The position numbers and the translations under genes are program-made. Positions 51,376 through 59,990 of a stretch of 64,000 nt of DNA are shown here, in pieces. The notes beneath the pieces were generated by a model, which was given only the letters and a program-made list of their open reading frames with translations, did no database searches and had not been told where the DNA came from. The stretch comes from CAYHVK01 sp964360255 (lineage in GTDB: Bacteria > Bdellovibrionota > Bdellovibrionia > Bdellovibrionales > UBA1609), in NCBI GenBank assembly GCA_964360255.1, contig CAYHVK010000001.1, forward strand, positions 1 through 64,000, read 5' to 3'. Numbering within the stretch: position 1 is the stretch's first letter; each line of letters starts with the position of its first letter.

Positions 51376-53724
51376 ATGAATAGAATCCACCTAAAAAACA
51401 TCCCGCTAAAAAAAATCCTCTTTGCCTCTCTCGCTTTCGTTTCTCTGATTGTCGTAATCCTCGGGGCTTGGCTCTTCCAATTGAACAGCGAAATTAAGGA
51501 GCGTATCAGCAGCGGATGGTTTGTGCCCCCAGTTGAAATCTACACCGGCAACCTCAAGCTCGAAGTGGGATCTATTATCGCCCGCAATCAACTCCAGGCT
51601 CGTCTATTAGAAAAGCGTTATCGTGAACGGAGCGAGGGCGAGACTTTAAGAGAAAAAGATTATGCTTGGCTCGATCAAGCCCAGTGTTCAGGCCTGATAG
51701 ATGGCTTAAAAATAGAATCCGATGATGACTGGAAGTCTGCTGATTTGTCTTATTGCTTGATGATTCACACTGAGAAATCAGAATTTGGGTCTTTACGTGA
51801 AGCTCAGCTCGCGATTATTGCTTTTAGCGTTCCTGGTGAAGTTCTTCGTACTATTGTCACTCAGACTCAGAATGGTGCTTATTGGAGAGTTGCTGCCGAA
51901 ATGCAATTACCTCCAGATCTTTTTGCGCAATTTTATGGCGATGAACCCCTGCTCCGCCAAATTGTGCGCATTGGTGAAATTCCGCTTCAGTGTTCTCAAG
52001 CTGTTACAGCTATCGAGGATAATAATTTTCTCACCCATTCTGGCGTGAGTTTTACCGGACTTGGTCGAGCGCTCTTCGCTAATCTATTTGCGGGTCGTTA
52101 TGCTCAAGGCGGCAGTACAATCACTCAGCAGCTGGTGAAAAATTACTTTCTCACACCAGAGAAAAGCTTAAAACGTAAGATCACTGAAATCTTTATGGCC
52201 ATGCTTCTTGAAGCTGATGTAGATAAAGATCAGATCTTAGAAAATTATTTGAACATCATCTACATGGGCCAAAACGGCGCGTTTCAGGTTCGTGGATTTG
52301 CTGCGGCTTCTGAATATTACTTCTCACGGCCTCTTTCAGAATTAAGTTTGCCTGATTGTGCTTTGCTCGCCGCTGTGATCAACAGCCCCGGCCGCTACAG
52401 TCCATTTACCAATCCTGATCGGGCACGCGAACGCCGAAAACTCGTTTTAGAAAAAATGCTTCAATACGAAATGATTGATAAATCGCAAATGGATGAGGCT
52501 GTAGCTACTGAACTACCGAAAGCAATTAAGAAAACATTGAATGATCCGGCTCCTTATTTTATTCAAGCTGTGTTTCGTTACTTAGGAGATGTTGGGATTG
52601 ATCGTGAGAACGCTCAAGGTCTTCGCATCTTCACAACTCTCGACCCCGCCGCACAAGAACTCGCGCAACGATTAGTGACTGCCAATATTAATCAGCTTGA
52701 GAAAGATAATAAGAAGATTAGAGCCCTAAAAGAAAAGGGTAAAAATTTAGAAATGTCATTAATTTCGGCTGATATAGCCACTGGTGGAGTGAATGCTCTT
52801 GTCGGCGGCAGACAGTATTTAAAAACGCAGTACAACCGCGTGCTCGATGCGAAAAGACAAGTGGGTTCAGTGATGAAGCCCTTTGTTTATCTTGCCGCCT
52901 TCGAAGGTCAGCAAGCTGATGGAGAGCCTTACTCACCGATAACTTTGATTGAAGATAAGTCTTTCACTCACAAATACGAAGGACAGAACTGGACACCGAA
53001 AAATTATACGAAGAAGAATTATGGATCTGTTCCATTATTTTTTGCCCTGAAAAATTCTTTAAATATTGCCACAGCAAAATTAGGTATAGCGATTGGTCTT
53101 AGTAATATTATCGATGTGGCTGAGCGTGCAGGCGTGACTTCAGAAATGAAACCCTTCCCTTCTATCACACTTGGTGCTTTTGAAATTCATCAGTGGGAAG
53201 TGGCGCAAAGTTATACAACGATTGCGCGTATGGGAGAGAAACTTCCACTTCATACCGTCACACGAGTTGAAGATTTAAATGGGAATGAGATTTACCAACT
53301 TTCTGCAGAGCCTTCACGCATGCTGAATGCAGTGGCCACCGCAAAATTGATTGGAATGATGAAACAGAATCTAAAAACTGGCACGGGTCGCTTAGCTTTA
53401 CTTCGTGGATTTGATCGACCTGCCGCTGGCAAGACGGGCACAACGAGTGATACAAAAGATGCGTGGTACGTAGGCTTCACTCCTCACACGCTCACCGTGA
53501 CGTGGTCAGGTTACGATGACAACACACCTTCTGGACTCACCGGCGCAAGCGGAGCGTTACCTCTCTGGACTGATTTTATGAAAGCCTATACAAACCTCGA
53601 GTCACCAACGGATTTCAAATGGCCCGAAGGTGTTCAGGTTAAAACGATCCCCAAAGATGAAATTGAAAAGCTTCTCCCCGAAGCCGAAGACTACGAAAAA
53701 GTTGATACTGAGCTGGTGTTTTAG
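51376..53724 (+). CDS. class A penicillin-binding protein (PBP1b-type)
   Basis: 782 residues from the ATG at 51376 (AAGG 5 nt upstream; TTG at 51364 also in frame). Short cytoplasmic tail and membrane helix (LASLAFVSLIVVILGAWLF). A UB2H-like domain (about 50-145) precedes the GT51 glycosyltransferase domain (E214 in AIEDNNFLTHSG, GGSTITQQLVKN) and the transpeptidase domain (S498-V-M-K501, SLN in ALKNSLNIA, KTG in AAGKTGTT). It polymerises and crosslinks peptidoglycan. The UB2H domain binds LpoB-type lipoproteins in E. coli. Confidence 0.96.
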   Translation: MNRIHLKNIPLKKILFASLAFVSLIVVILGAWLFQLNSEIKERISSGWFVPPVEIYTGNLKLEVGSIIARNQLQARLLEKRYRERSEGETLREKDYAWLDQAQCSGLIDGLKIESDDDWKSADLSYCLMIHTEKSEFGSLREAQLAIIAFSVPGEVLRTIVTQTQNGAYWRVAAEMQLPPDLFAQFYGDEPLLRQIVRIGEIPLQCSQAVTAIEDNNFLTHSGVSFTGLGRALFANLFAGRYAQGGSTITQQLVKNYFLTPEKSLKRKITEIFMAMLLEADVDKDQILENYLNIIYMGQNGAFQVRGFAAASEYYFSRPLSELSLPDCALLAAVINSPGRYSPFTNPDRARERRKLVLEKMLQYEMIDKSQMDEAVATELPKAIKKTLNDPAPYFIQAVFRYLGDVGIDRENAQGLRIFTTLDPAAQELAQRLVTANINQLEKDNKKIRALKEKGKNLEMSLISADIATGGVNALVGGRQYLKTQYNRVLDAKRQVGSVMKPFVYLAAFEGQQADGEPYSPITLIEDKSFTHKYEGQNWTPKNYTKKNYGSVPLFFALKNSLNIATAKLGIAIGLSNIIDVAERAGVTSEMKPFPSITLGAFEIHQWEVAQSYTTIARMGEKLPLHTVTRVEDLNGNEIYQLSAEPSRMLNAVATAKLIGMMKQNLKTGTGRLALLRGFDRPAAGKTGTTSDTKDAWYVGFTPHTLTVTWSGYDDNTPSGLTGASGALPLWTDFMKAYTNLESPTDFKWPEGVQVKTIPKDEIEKLLPEAEDYEKVDTELVF

Positions 53725-53742
53725 CGCAAGCCGAGCTTAAAC

Positions 53743-54360
53743 CTATTTTGCGCTTTGTTTTTTTGCAGAAGAAGTCGTGACTGAGTTTGATCTCGCTGCT
53801 CCTCCGCAAGGGCGTGGCGGTAGAAATGATTTCTGCAACATGCTTGTTAATACAACAACCTGACCAGAGGCTTTCTTTGCCTTTGCCTTAACCCAAACAT
53901 ACTTAAATGGATTGTAAACACGATCATCGACCTCAGTTACCTCCAAAGATTTCTCTTCGTAGTTTAAACCTTCTCTTTCAGCTTGAGCTTGCAAATTTTT
54001 CTCGCCGGCAGCCGCGCATTCTTGCACAAACTTTTTATCAGATGGGGCCGTGAACTGTAATGGCGCATCACATTTCTTTAGATCTTTTTTTGAAACTTGA
54101 TACATATTCGCAACTTGAACTAACTCACCGTTGGCTTTTTTTGCTTGCCCCTTGAACCAAATATATTTGCTGGGGTTGTACCATCTATCATCTATTTCAG
54201 AAACGTAAACGGTATCATCATCCAAAGTCGCTCGATGCATCGATTGCGCCATGGATTTTAAATCTTTAATCGCTTTAGTTTTGCAATGATTAACAAACGT
54301 ATAATCATCAGCAAAAGCGACTTGAGTATTGATTACAACAAATAATAAAAGATATTTCAT
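53743..54360 (-). CDS. secreted protein with an internal domain duplication
   Basis: 205 residues, signal peptide MKYLLLFVVINTQVAFA. Two homologous repeats of about 80 residues: EIDDRWYNPSKYIWFKGQAK in the first, EVDDRVYNPFKYVWVKAKAK in the second, each preceded by a helix with a Cys (CKTKAIKDL, CAAAGEKNL) and followed by VQVANM / VVLTSM strands. A basic Ser/Lys tail follows. The duplication is plain in the sequence; the fold is not recognised. It is convergent with the PBP gene (18 nt). Confidence 0.72.
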   Translation of the reverse strand: MKYLLLFVVINTQVAFADDYTFVNHCKTKAIKDLKSMAQSMHRATLDDDTVYVSEIDDRWYNPSKYIWFKGQAKKANGELVQVANMYQVSKKDLKKCDAPLQFTAPSDKKFVQECAAAGEKNLQAQAEREGLNYEEKSLEVTEVDDRVYNPFKYVWVKAKAKKASGQVVVLTSMLQKSFLPPRPCGGAARSNSVTTSSAKKQSAK

Positions 54361-54579
54361 ATGTACCTCTGAATATGAGAATGAGGGTTATATATAACAA
54401 AAGCAAACTAGCCTGCGAGTCTATAACAAAAACCTATACTCAAATCCTAATACAGAGCCCTTGAATACCAGTTTTAATCAATTATGTAGTTTAAATTTAG
54501 CTAAACTGGACTGCCCAACACCTACCTCACCCTCGCATACTAATCCTGTTCACCATTTGTTATACGCACGGAGGAAACT

Positions 54580-55425
54580 ATGCGCAGTACGCTTTTCAAG
54601 ATCTTATCTATTGTGGTTTTAGCATTCTCACTTGGCGCTTGCAGCGCCGATTCAGATGTAAAAGATGACGGCGATCCACGCCCAGGAAATCCAACTCGCA
54701 AACCATCACAAGACGAAATGGCTCGCTTGATGACGGTCGCCCACACAATGGACGGAATGGAAAAGGCGGACTACCCAGTTTCGCGCATCTTCGGAAGCTC
54801 AGATTCTGGCGAAAATCCAGTGGGCGAAAAGATGTTCGCACTTTTAAAAGATTGCACCGTAAGCAATGTGCAAAATGACAATCTTATCGAGCAATCTCTC
54901 AGTGGAAGTTGCCCAGTGGATTATAAAAATTCAGAGAAAACTACTGAAGCCAACGATGAATACATTGGCGAAACAGTTGAGAGCTACAATGTAAAAGATG
55001 CTTCTTATTTATTAGAAGGCCATATGTTGAGCTTTCAAATGTTCGGCAATAACAAGTTTTCAAACGGAAACTTAAACGCAAAAGTTGGCGGAGCTTTTAA
55101 CTCTAAAACGCAAGGTCCTGGCTCTTTAAGCTTTGGTATCGCCATGAATTCAACACCAGTGAGCGAAACTCGCGCTAACTTCTTTAACGTTTTATCTGTA
55201 GATGTTTTCTTAGGTAAAGCAGTCCCAGGTATCAAAGTGAGCATTGAGACAAAAGGCTATGTTGAAATTGTAAACGATGAGATTGTGATGAAGACAACTT
55301 ATCAAGGCTGCTTCCTCGATGGCGTAGAATTCGATTGTACATCGGGAGGCGCCTTACAGAAGCTCAATGCTCAATCAGTACGTACGGCGAAACAAAAAAC
55401 ACTCCAGGTTTTAAGCAGAAAATAA
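54580..55425 (+). CDS. lipoprotein of unknown function
   Basis: 281 residues with GGAGGAA ribosome site. Lipobox SLGAC, C21, followed by an acidic tether (SADSDVKDDGDPRPGNP). The domain begins QDEMARLMTVAHTMDGM and later is beta-rich (GPGSLSFGIAMNSTP, VSIETKGYVEIVNDE) with four cysteines that may pair. No family recognised. The upstream 219 bases carry an imperfect inverted repeat (CCAGTTT / AAACTGG). Confidence 0.75.
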   Translation: MRSTLFKILSIVVLAFSLGACSADSDVKDDGDPRPGNPTRKPSQDEMARLMTVAHTMDGMEKADYPVSRIFGSSDSGENPVGEKMFALLKDCTVSNVQNDNLIEQSLSGSCPVDYKNSEKTTEANDEYIGETVESYNVKDASYLLEGHMLSFQMFGNNKFSNGNLNAKVGGAFNSKTQGPGSLSFGIAMNSTPVSETRANFFNVLSVDVFLGKAVPGIKVSIETKGYVEIVNDEIVMKTTYQGCFLDGVEFDCTSGGALQKLNAQSVRTAKQKTLQVLSRK

Positions 55426-55646
55426 AGCATAGTGTTCATCAAAGTTCTTTAAAGTGACAAATACGGGCGCTCTTTGCGAAATAAACTCAAAGAGTGCTTC
55501 TCTAAACCCCTGATTCCCCTCTAAAAACTCTACATTCTTCAGACCCGTACTATCATCTCAACTGTTCTAAGATTAAACAAGCATGAAGCTTTTTCAAAAC
55601 GGCTAAGTGTGCGACTTCGGCACAGGGCTTGTACTAGTTAGCCGCG

Positions 55647-56555
55647 ATGATAAATGCAAAACACAAACTTACAATTCGAATTTCAAGCAAAATAAGGCGT
55701 CGCCTTCATACGGCTATGACACTTTCATTAGCGGCAGGAGTATTTGTTATTATCGCTTTAACGACAAACACTTCGACTCATAAAAGTCTTGTACCCTCTC
55801 TTTCAGCTTTTGCCGGCACGACGCCCTCACTGAAACCAGAGATCGATGAGGCCCGTCGCAAAGAAGAAATCGAAAAAGCTCTCTACGCTCATAATGAACT
55901 TTACCGTCAGCTCGAAAGTGGTACACGCTCATCTGAAGAAATTAAAAAAGAACTTCGTGATTTAGCAGGCTCGAGCACCGGAATTGAATTCTCTAAGAGC
56001 CATTTAGATAGAGCTTATAAATTAGCTATGGTTGCGACTCATTATGATATGCAAAGCCCAAACCCCTATGAAGTTTTGTTTATACACAGCTTTGCAAACA
56101 ATGGTTTACCGGAAGATGCAGTGACTTTATATAATCGCCGCATTGATGGAATGGAAGAAAATGTAACAGCTGCTCATTTCGTTGTGAGCCGTAGCATTGA
56201 AATCAATGATCAAGGAACCCCTGTACTCACAGATGCAAATCGCTTTCTTTATGCATTTGGTTTAGAGCACAATCGTATTAAAAGAGCTTTTGATATGAGA
56301 GACCCTGAAGGTTTAGGCGGATTTGCCCCGATGAAAACTGACGCGTTTGACCCAATGTCTTTAGTGAATCGTGACAGCACGCAATTTGAGAACGGATCTT
56401 ACCAGCAAGAAATCATTACCGCAGACGGCAAAATCTTAGATGTAAAAGTCACTCTAAGAAAAACCGAAATCGGTACGTTAACATTTGAAATACACTCACA
56501 AGAGTTAGGATCAAAAGTTTCCCAGAATCTTGTTCTTGTTTACGAAGAACTTTAA
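55647..56555 (+). CDS. membrane-anchored protein of unknown function
   Basis: 302 residues. A very basic N-terminus (HKLTIRISSKIRRRLH) leads into a membrane helix (LAAGVFVIIALT); no cleavage site or lipobox is obvious. Then a helical region (ARRKEEIEKALYAHNELYRQL) and a beta-rich C-terminal domain (SYQQEIITADGKILDVKVTLRK, TFEIHSQELGSKVS). No family recognised. A weak plus-strand hairpin GGGAG-GAGG-CTCCC follows at 56658-56671. Confidence 0.65.
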   Translation: MINAKHKLTIRISSKIRRRLHTAMTLSLAAGVFVIIALTTNTSTHKSLVPSLSAFAGTTPSLKPEIDEARRKEEIEKALYAHNELYRQLESGTRSSEEIKKELRDLAGSSTGIEFSKSHLDRAYKLAMVATHYDMQSPNPYEVLFIHSFANNGLPEDAVTLYNRRIDGMEENVTAAHFVVSRSIEINDQGTPVLTDANRFLYAFGLEHNRIKRAFDMRDPEGLGGFAPMKTDAFDPMSLVNRDSTQFENGSYQQEIITADGKILDVKVTLRKTEIGTLTFEIHSQELGSKVSQNLVLVYEEL

Positions 56556-56726
56556 GCCTCAAGTTCTACCGCGCTACACCCTAACCTAACAGTATTCACC
56601 TTTTCTTAAAAGTACCCTGAGAAAATTGCTTCTCTCAGGTAGGTGAGGTACCCAAGTGGGAGGAGGCTCCCTCTTGTATTACATCTTTATAAATAATAAT
56701 TAAAAATCAAATCTTGTCAGAGCATT

Positions 56727-56753
56727 AAAAAAATAAGGGAGCCATACGCTCCC
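56727..56753 (-). terminator. terminator of flagellin gene 1
   Basis: On the minus strand GGGAGC (56748-56753 reversed), 5-nt loop, GCTCCC (56737-56742) and TTATTTTTTT (56727-56736), 12 nt past the flagellin stop. Confidence 0.85.
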
Positions 56754-56764
56754 CCACACTTTTA

Positions 56765-57598
56765 TTAGCCTACAAGTTTCAAAGCAGCAGATGTGCTTTG
56801 GTTCGCTTGCGCGAGTACGCTGATTGAAGTTGCTTGTAACACTTGGTTACGTGCAAGATCAGCTGAAGATTCAGCAATATCAGTGTCACGGATACGAGAG
56901 TTAGCTGCAGAGAAGTTTTCTACTGCGTTTGATAAGCTCTCAGTTGTAGAGATCAAACGGTTCTGAATGGCGCCCAAAGTAGCGCGGTGGCCGTTCACCG
57001 TGACTTGTGCTTCTTCGAGGCCCTCAAGGGCTTCTCGTGCACCTTCTTTAGATGAGAAATCAAAACTATCTACACCAAGTTCTGAGATCTGTACATTTTG
57101 CGCGCTAGCATCGAAACCGATTCTATCTGCAAAATCATCGTTGTTAATATCAACTTGGAATTCATAGTTTTCACCAGAGCCATCCAAGAGTTTCACTGAA
57201 CCGAAACGAGTCGTTTCAGAGATACGTTGCATTTCATTCTTTAATTGTTGAACTTCTAAATCAATAAATCCACGTTCTTTGTCACCTACTGTATCAGATG
57301 CAGCTTGCACACCCAATTCACGTAAACGAGAGAGCATGTTTGAAACTTCAGATAAACCGCCTTCTGACACCTGAACCATTGAGATGGCGTCATTCGCGTT
57401 TCGCTTCGCTTGACCGTATCCACGCACTGTCGATTTCAACGTTTCGCTGATCGACAATCCAGCAGCGTCATCCGCAGCTTTCGTGATACGACTACCCGAA
57501 GATAGTTGTGAGAAGCTTTTTTCTAACTCACGTTGAGTAGAAGAAAGAGTTTTTTGGGCCGAGATCGAAGGAATGTTTGTTGTTACTTTTAGGCTCAT
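56765..57598 (-). CDS. fliC: flagellin 1
   Basis: 277 residues, AGGAGG ribosome site. N- and C-terminal D0/D1 helices are intact (SQLSSGSRITKAADDAAGL, and NQVLQATSISVLAQANQS plus ALKLVG at the end) with a short central domain, as expected of a compact filament protein. About 70 percent identical to flagellin 2 by eye and exactly the same length. Transcribed from the sigma-28-type promoter at 57854-57880, with a 250-nt leader. Confidence 0.97.
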   Translation of the reverse strand: MSLKVTTNIPSISAQKTLSSTQRELEKSFSQLSSGSRITKAADDAAGLSISETLKSTVRGYGQAKRNANDAISMVQVSEGGLSEVSNMLSRLRELGVQAASDTVGDKERGFIDLEVQQLKNEMQRISETTRFGSVKLLDGSGENYEFQVDINNDDFADRIGFDASAQNVQISELGVDSFDFSSKEGAREALEGLEEAQVTVNGHRATLGAIQNRLISTTESLSNAVENFSAANSRIRDTDIAESSADLARNQVLQATSISVLAQANQSTSAALKLVG

Positions 57599-57636
57599 TT
57601 GGGCCTCCTGTTAGTTGTAGAGAGTCAGTTCTCTTT

Positions 57637-57670
57637 CGCTCTAGAGATCTTCCTACGAATCTCTAGAGCG
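57637..57670 (-). promoter_or_regulatory. 12-bp stem-loop in the flagellin 1 leader
   Basis: Perfect 12-bp arms (CGCTCTAGAGAT at 57637-57648, ATCTCTAGAGCG at 57659-57670) with a 10-nt loop, 39 nt upstream of the flagellin start. No U-run, so it is a stability or translation element rather than a terminator. Flagellin 2 has no equivalent stem. Confidence 0.75.
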
Positions 57671-57821
57671 ACGCGCTTTTAATTTCTTGCGCAAGGGTTG
57701 AACACGTTGGAGCCGTTCTTTGGAATCCTTAAATGCTTGGTTGGCTCGAGTGAATTAACACTGTCATCGCTACCGAAAGTTTTGTCGCAGTCACACTTCA
57801 AAACTCTCATCACATCTTCAG

Positions 57822-57832
57822 GACCTTTGGTC
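57822..57832 (-). promoter_or_regulatory. GACC-AAA-GGTC leader element, flagellin 1
   Basis: 11-bp inverted repeat about 16-26 nt downstream of the predicted transcription start, present at the same distance in flagellin 2 (60955-60965) inside a longer block of similar sequence. Candidate operator or leader hairpin. Confidence 0.5.
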
Positions 57833-57853
57833 TGGCCCGTTTGCATGACTAAC

Positions 57854-57880
57854 TATTCGGCCAGGTCTGGGTTGTCTTTA
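57854..57880 (-). promoter_or_regulatory. sigma-28 (FliA)-type promoter of flagellin 1
   Basis: On the minus strand TAAA (57877-57880), 15-nt spacer, GCCGAATA (57854-57861), matching the FliA consensus TAAA-N15-GCCGATAA with exact spacing. The same arrangement is found before flagellin 2. Confidence 0.75.
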
Positions 57881-58187
57881 GTCGAGTCCAGTAGAACTGG
57901 ACTATGGTCGTATGATTTTTTTTAAAACCTAGACCATCGTCGTGAGAAAATTAACTTTTGCAGGACTTTTGGTTGGAAAAAGCTAGACCAACATCGAGCT
58001 CCTCTCGTCATTGGTCTGCGCGCACAGCGTTCAGGACGTGAGGCGAGGTCTGGCTAGACCGGTCTCGAGCGACTACACCGTCCGGTCAAAATAAAAGATC
58101 GACCGGACAAAGCTCCCTACGAACATTCAATAGCATTTAAACACCTGATTGTCCGGCCCACGACCTGCATAAACATTTATGATATTG

Positions 58188-58214
58188 CATAGTACGCTAA
58201 TTTAACGTACTATG
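58188..58214 (+). promoter_or_regulatory. 27-bp operator palindrome of the toxin-antitoxin module
   Basis: CATAGTACG (58188-58196) and CGTACTATG (58206-58214), perfect 9-bp arms around CTAATTTAA, abutting the GGAGGAG ribosome site. A TATGAT -10-like box is just upstream (58178-58183). Typical place and form for antitoxin autoregulation. Confidence 0.7.
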
Positions 58215-58227
58215 GAGGAGTATAAAG

Positions 58228-58503
58228 TTGACGCAGGTTCAATTACATTTGGTTGTTAAATCTCTTCGGAGGCTACCGTATTACGTAGTGGATAAGTTAA
58301 ATGCATGGGTTCGCTCCGTAGAACATTACGGCCTACGCGAAACACGTAAGATTCCTAGTTATCACGATGAGCCACTTAAAGGGACAAGAAGCGGCCAAAG
58401 ATCGATCAGACTCACTAAGGCCTATCGAGCTATTTATACCGAGCATGAGAATGGAGAGATTGTGATCATATTAGTTCAAGAGGTACACAAACATGACTAC
58501 TAA
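58228..58503 (+). CDS. RelE/HigB-type mRNA interferase toxin
   Basis: 91 residues; TTG start supported by GGAGGAG 9 nt upstream. The conserved C-terminal core of the RelE-like fold is visible (GTRSGQRSIRLTKAYRAIYT, then IVIILVQEVHKHDY with the terminal His/Tyr common in these RNases). It would cleave ribosome-bound mRNA when released from its antitoxin. Toxin-first order is typical of higBA. Overlaps the antitoxin by 11 nt. Confidence 0.85.
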   Translation: MTQVQLHLVVKSLRRLPYYVVDKLNAWVRSVEHYGLRETRKIPSYHDEPLKGTRSGQRSIRLTKAYRAIYTEHENGEIVIILVQEVHKHDY

Positions 58504-58819
58504 TAAATATGGGCTGAGAGAACTAGAAAAAGAGTTTGGAGCTCTAACGTTTGGCAGACTTCTCAAATCACACAGACTTGGGGAAAATTTAAGCCAAACC
58601 GACCTCGCAAAAATTCTAAAGATATCAAAACAAAGTTTAAACGACCTAGAAAATGGTCGCACATTCCCCTCTATTTCGAGAGCGGCCGCCATTGCAAGAA
58701 AAATAGGTGTTATGGAAGCAATGATGGTAGAACTCTGCATTCAAGGCCTAATTGATCGACAAAAACTGAATCTTGTCGTCAAAATTGAAGAGGTAAAAAA
58801 TCGAAAAAGGGCCTCATAG
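58493..58819 (+). CDS. HigA-type antitoxin (Xre HTH)
   Basis: 108 residues. An Xre/cro-type helix-turn-helix (LGENLSQTDLAKILKISKQSLNDLENGRTFPS, in parts) makes up the middle; the N-terminal TTNKYGLRELEKEFG may wrap the toxin and the C-terminus is basic. It should neutralise the toxin and repress the operon at the palindrome 58188-58214. Confidence 0.85.
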   Translation: MTTNKYGLRELEKEFGALTFGRLLKSHRLGENLSQTDLAKILKISKQSLNDLENGRTFPSISRAAAIARKIGVMEAMMVELCIQGLIDRQKLNLVVKIEEVKNRKRAS

Positions 58820-58822
58820 GCC
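58804..58822 (-). terminator. short convergent terminator
   Basis: GGCCT-ATG-AGGCC on the minus strand (58810-58822) followed by CTTTTT. It ends the lipoprotein gene at 58830 and overlaps the antitoxin stop. Confidence 0.55.
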
Positions 58823-58829
58823 GACTACT

Positions 58830-59729
58830 TTAAAGCCCGAGCATATTTTCAAGCGCGATAATAGGGTCGCCACCTGAGGCCTCTAAACCTTTCGGTACGA
58901 AAACCACATATTTGATTTTGTCTTTCTTCAAACGCTGCTCGAGATCTTCGATATGTAAGGCTCCAATAACAACAGCTGATTTTTCTTTTGTGGCTTTAAT
59001 CTTATTTACAAAAAACTGATTCCGCTCTTTCACTATGCTCTTATAACGAATCAGGGCTTGGCGAATAGCATCGTCGAGCTTTTTCAGCGTTTCGGCTTCA
59101 GAAGACTTCTTTGAGATCTTAATGGCTCCTTGCACACTCTCTATATAAGAGGCGCGACGAGACGGCTCATGCTGAAGCTGATCAATACGCAAACGGTAAC
59201 CCACCAGCCCACGGATGTCTGAGAGCACAGTGAGATGTTCTTTAACAAGCTTATCGTTATCACCGCAAAGGACTTGGAGCTTATCTTGATAAACCGCCTC
59301 GCCCTTTAATCCGATGTGAGTCATAACTAAATCAATATTGCCCTCACGCTTAAGGGCTGCCTCTACATCACTTAAGCTCCAACCATTGAATGCTGGCTTA
59401 AAACCTTGAGTGATCTCGCCCTCACAGCCCTCTACGACCCATACAGGGCGCTCTTTATATGTTTCGAGTTGTTTAAAAATAGAAAACTGATTCTCAAACT
59501 GAGGCTGCTTGAAATTTTGGCGGCGAGTATCTACTTGCGGAGAAAAATGCCATTGTGGAATTAAAATCACCTGAGCGGCCTGCACTTCAGCCTCTGTTAG
59601 AGTGGAGTATCGACCGTAAGATGTAGCGAGGCCTTTAACATTAGAAAAAAGTGGTCCATCCGGTTTTTTGGATTGAGACTGACAGGCTGTTATTACTAAG
59701 AGGCTTAATAGAAGGGCTATTTTTTTCAT
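58830..59729 (-). CDS. lipoprotein, TraB/Tiki-like candidate
   Basis: 299 residues from the ATG at 59729, which opens the type II signal peptide (lipobox VITAC, C16); an upstream start at 59747 adds six residues. LIPQWHFSPQVDTR near the start and VVIGALHIEDLEQRL near the end resemble the two conserved motifs of TraB/ChaN-type proteins, though the GExH is replaced by PQWH. No ribosome site is obvious. It sits between the toxin-antitoxin module and flagellin 2 without an obvious functional link. Confidence 0.65.
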   Translation of the reverse strand: MKKIALLLSLLVITACQSQSKKPDGPLFSNVKGLATSYGRYSTLTEAEVQAAQVILIPQWHFSPQVDTRRQNFKQPQFENQFSIFKQLETYKERPVWVVEGCEGEITQGFKPAFNGWSLSDVEAALKREGNIDLVMTHIGLKGEAVYQDKLQVLCGDNDKLVKEHLTVLSDIRGLVGYRLRIDQLQHEPSRRASYIESVQGAIKISKKSSEAETLKKLDDAIRQALIRYKSIVKERNQFFVNKIKATKEKSAVVIGALHIEDLEQRLKKDKIKYVVFVPKGLEASGGDPIIALENMLGL

Positions 59730-59813
59730 GTAGGTATCTTTGCACAATATGTGTGCGAGATAAAGCTAGAACGCCCGCAACGCAGCGTAGGGTTTCGCAC
59801 AGGGACGTACGAA

Positions 59814-59846
59814 ATAAAAAAAGCCCGAAGCTGTAACGCTTCGGGC
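59814..59846 (-). terminator. strong terminator of flagellin gene 2
   Basis: On the minus strand GCCCGAAGC, loop GTTACA, GCTTCGGGC (59823-59846) and a seven-T run (59816-59822), about 145 nt past the flagellin 2 stop. Bases 59847-59990 show nothing else. Confidence 0.88.
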
Positions 59847-59990
59847 TCTCGTGAGGTTCCAGGACGAGGCGCGGAGACTATGCGCCCCGGCCAAGAAAAT
59901 TTAATCCTAAAAACAAATGTGTCTGCTGCTTGACCAACCTCGATGCAACCTCAGTTCAGTCACGGCTTTCACCGTGACCTACGTGTGAGA

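Larger units (their letters stand above)
57599..58187. other. long flagellin 1 leader and upstream region
   Basis: About 600 bases without a gene. 57599-57850 is the untranslated leader, containing the hairpin 57637-57670 and the GACC-AAA-GGTC element. 57854-57880 is the promoter. Upstream of it, CTAGACC recurs (near 57929, 57983 and 58054), and GTCCGGTC / GACCGGAC (58080-58108) form an 8-bp inverted repeat. The 58188 operator of the toxin-antitoxin module follows. Confidence 0.6.

Noticed and set aside
56616..56639. CCTGAGA/TCTCAGG hairpin as a terminator for the gene at 55647
   Set aside because: No U-run follows, so it is not reported as a terminator; only the weak stem at 56658-56671 is mentioned.
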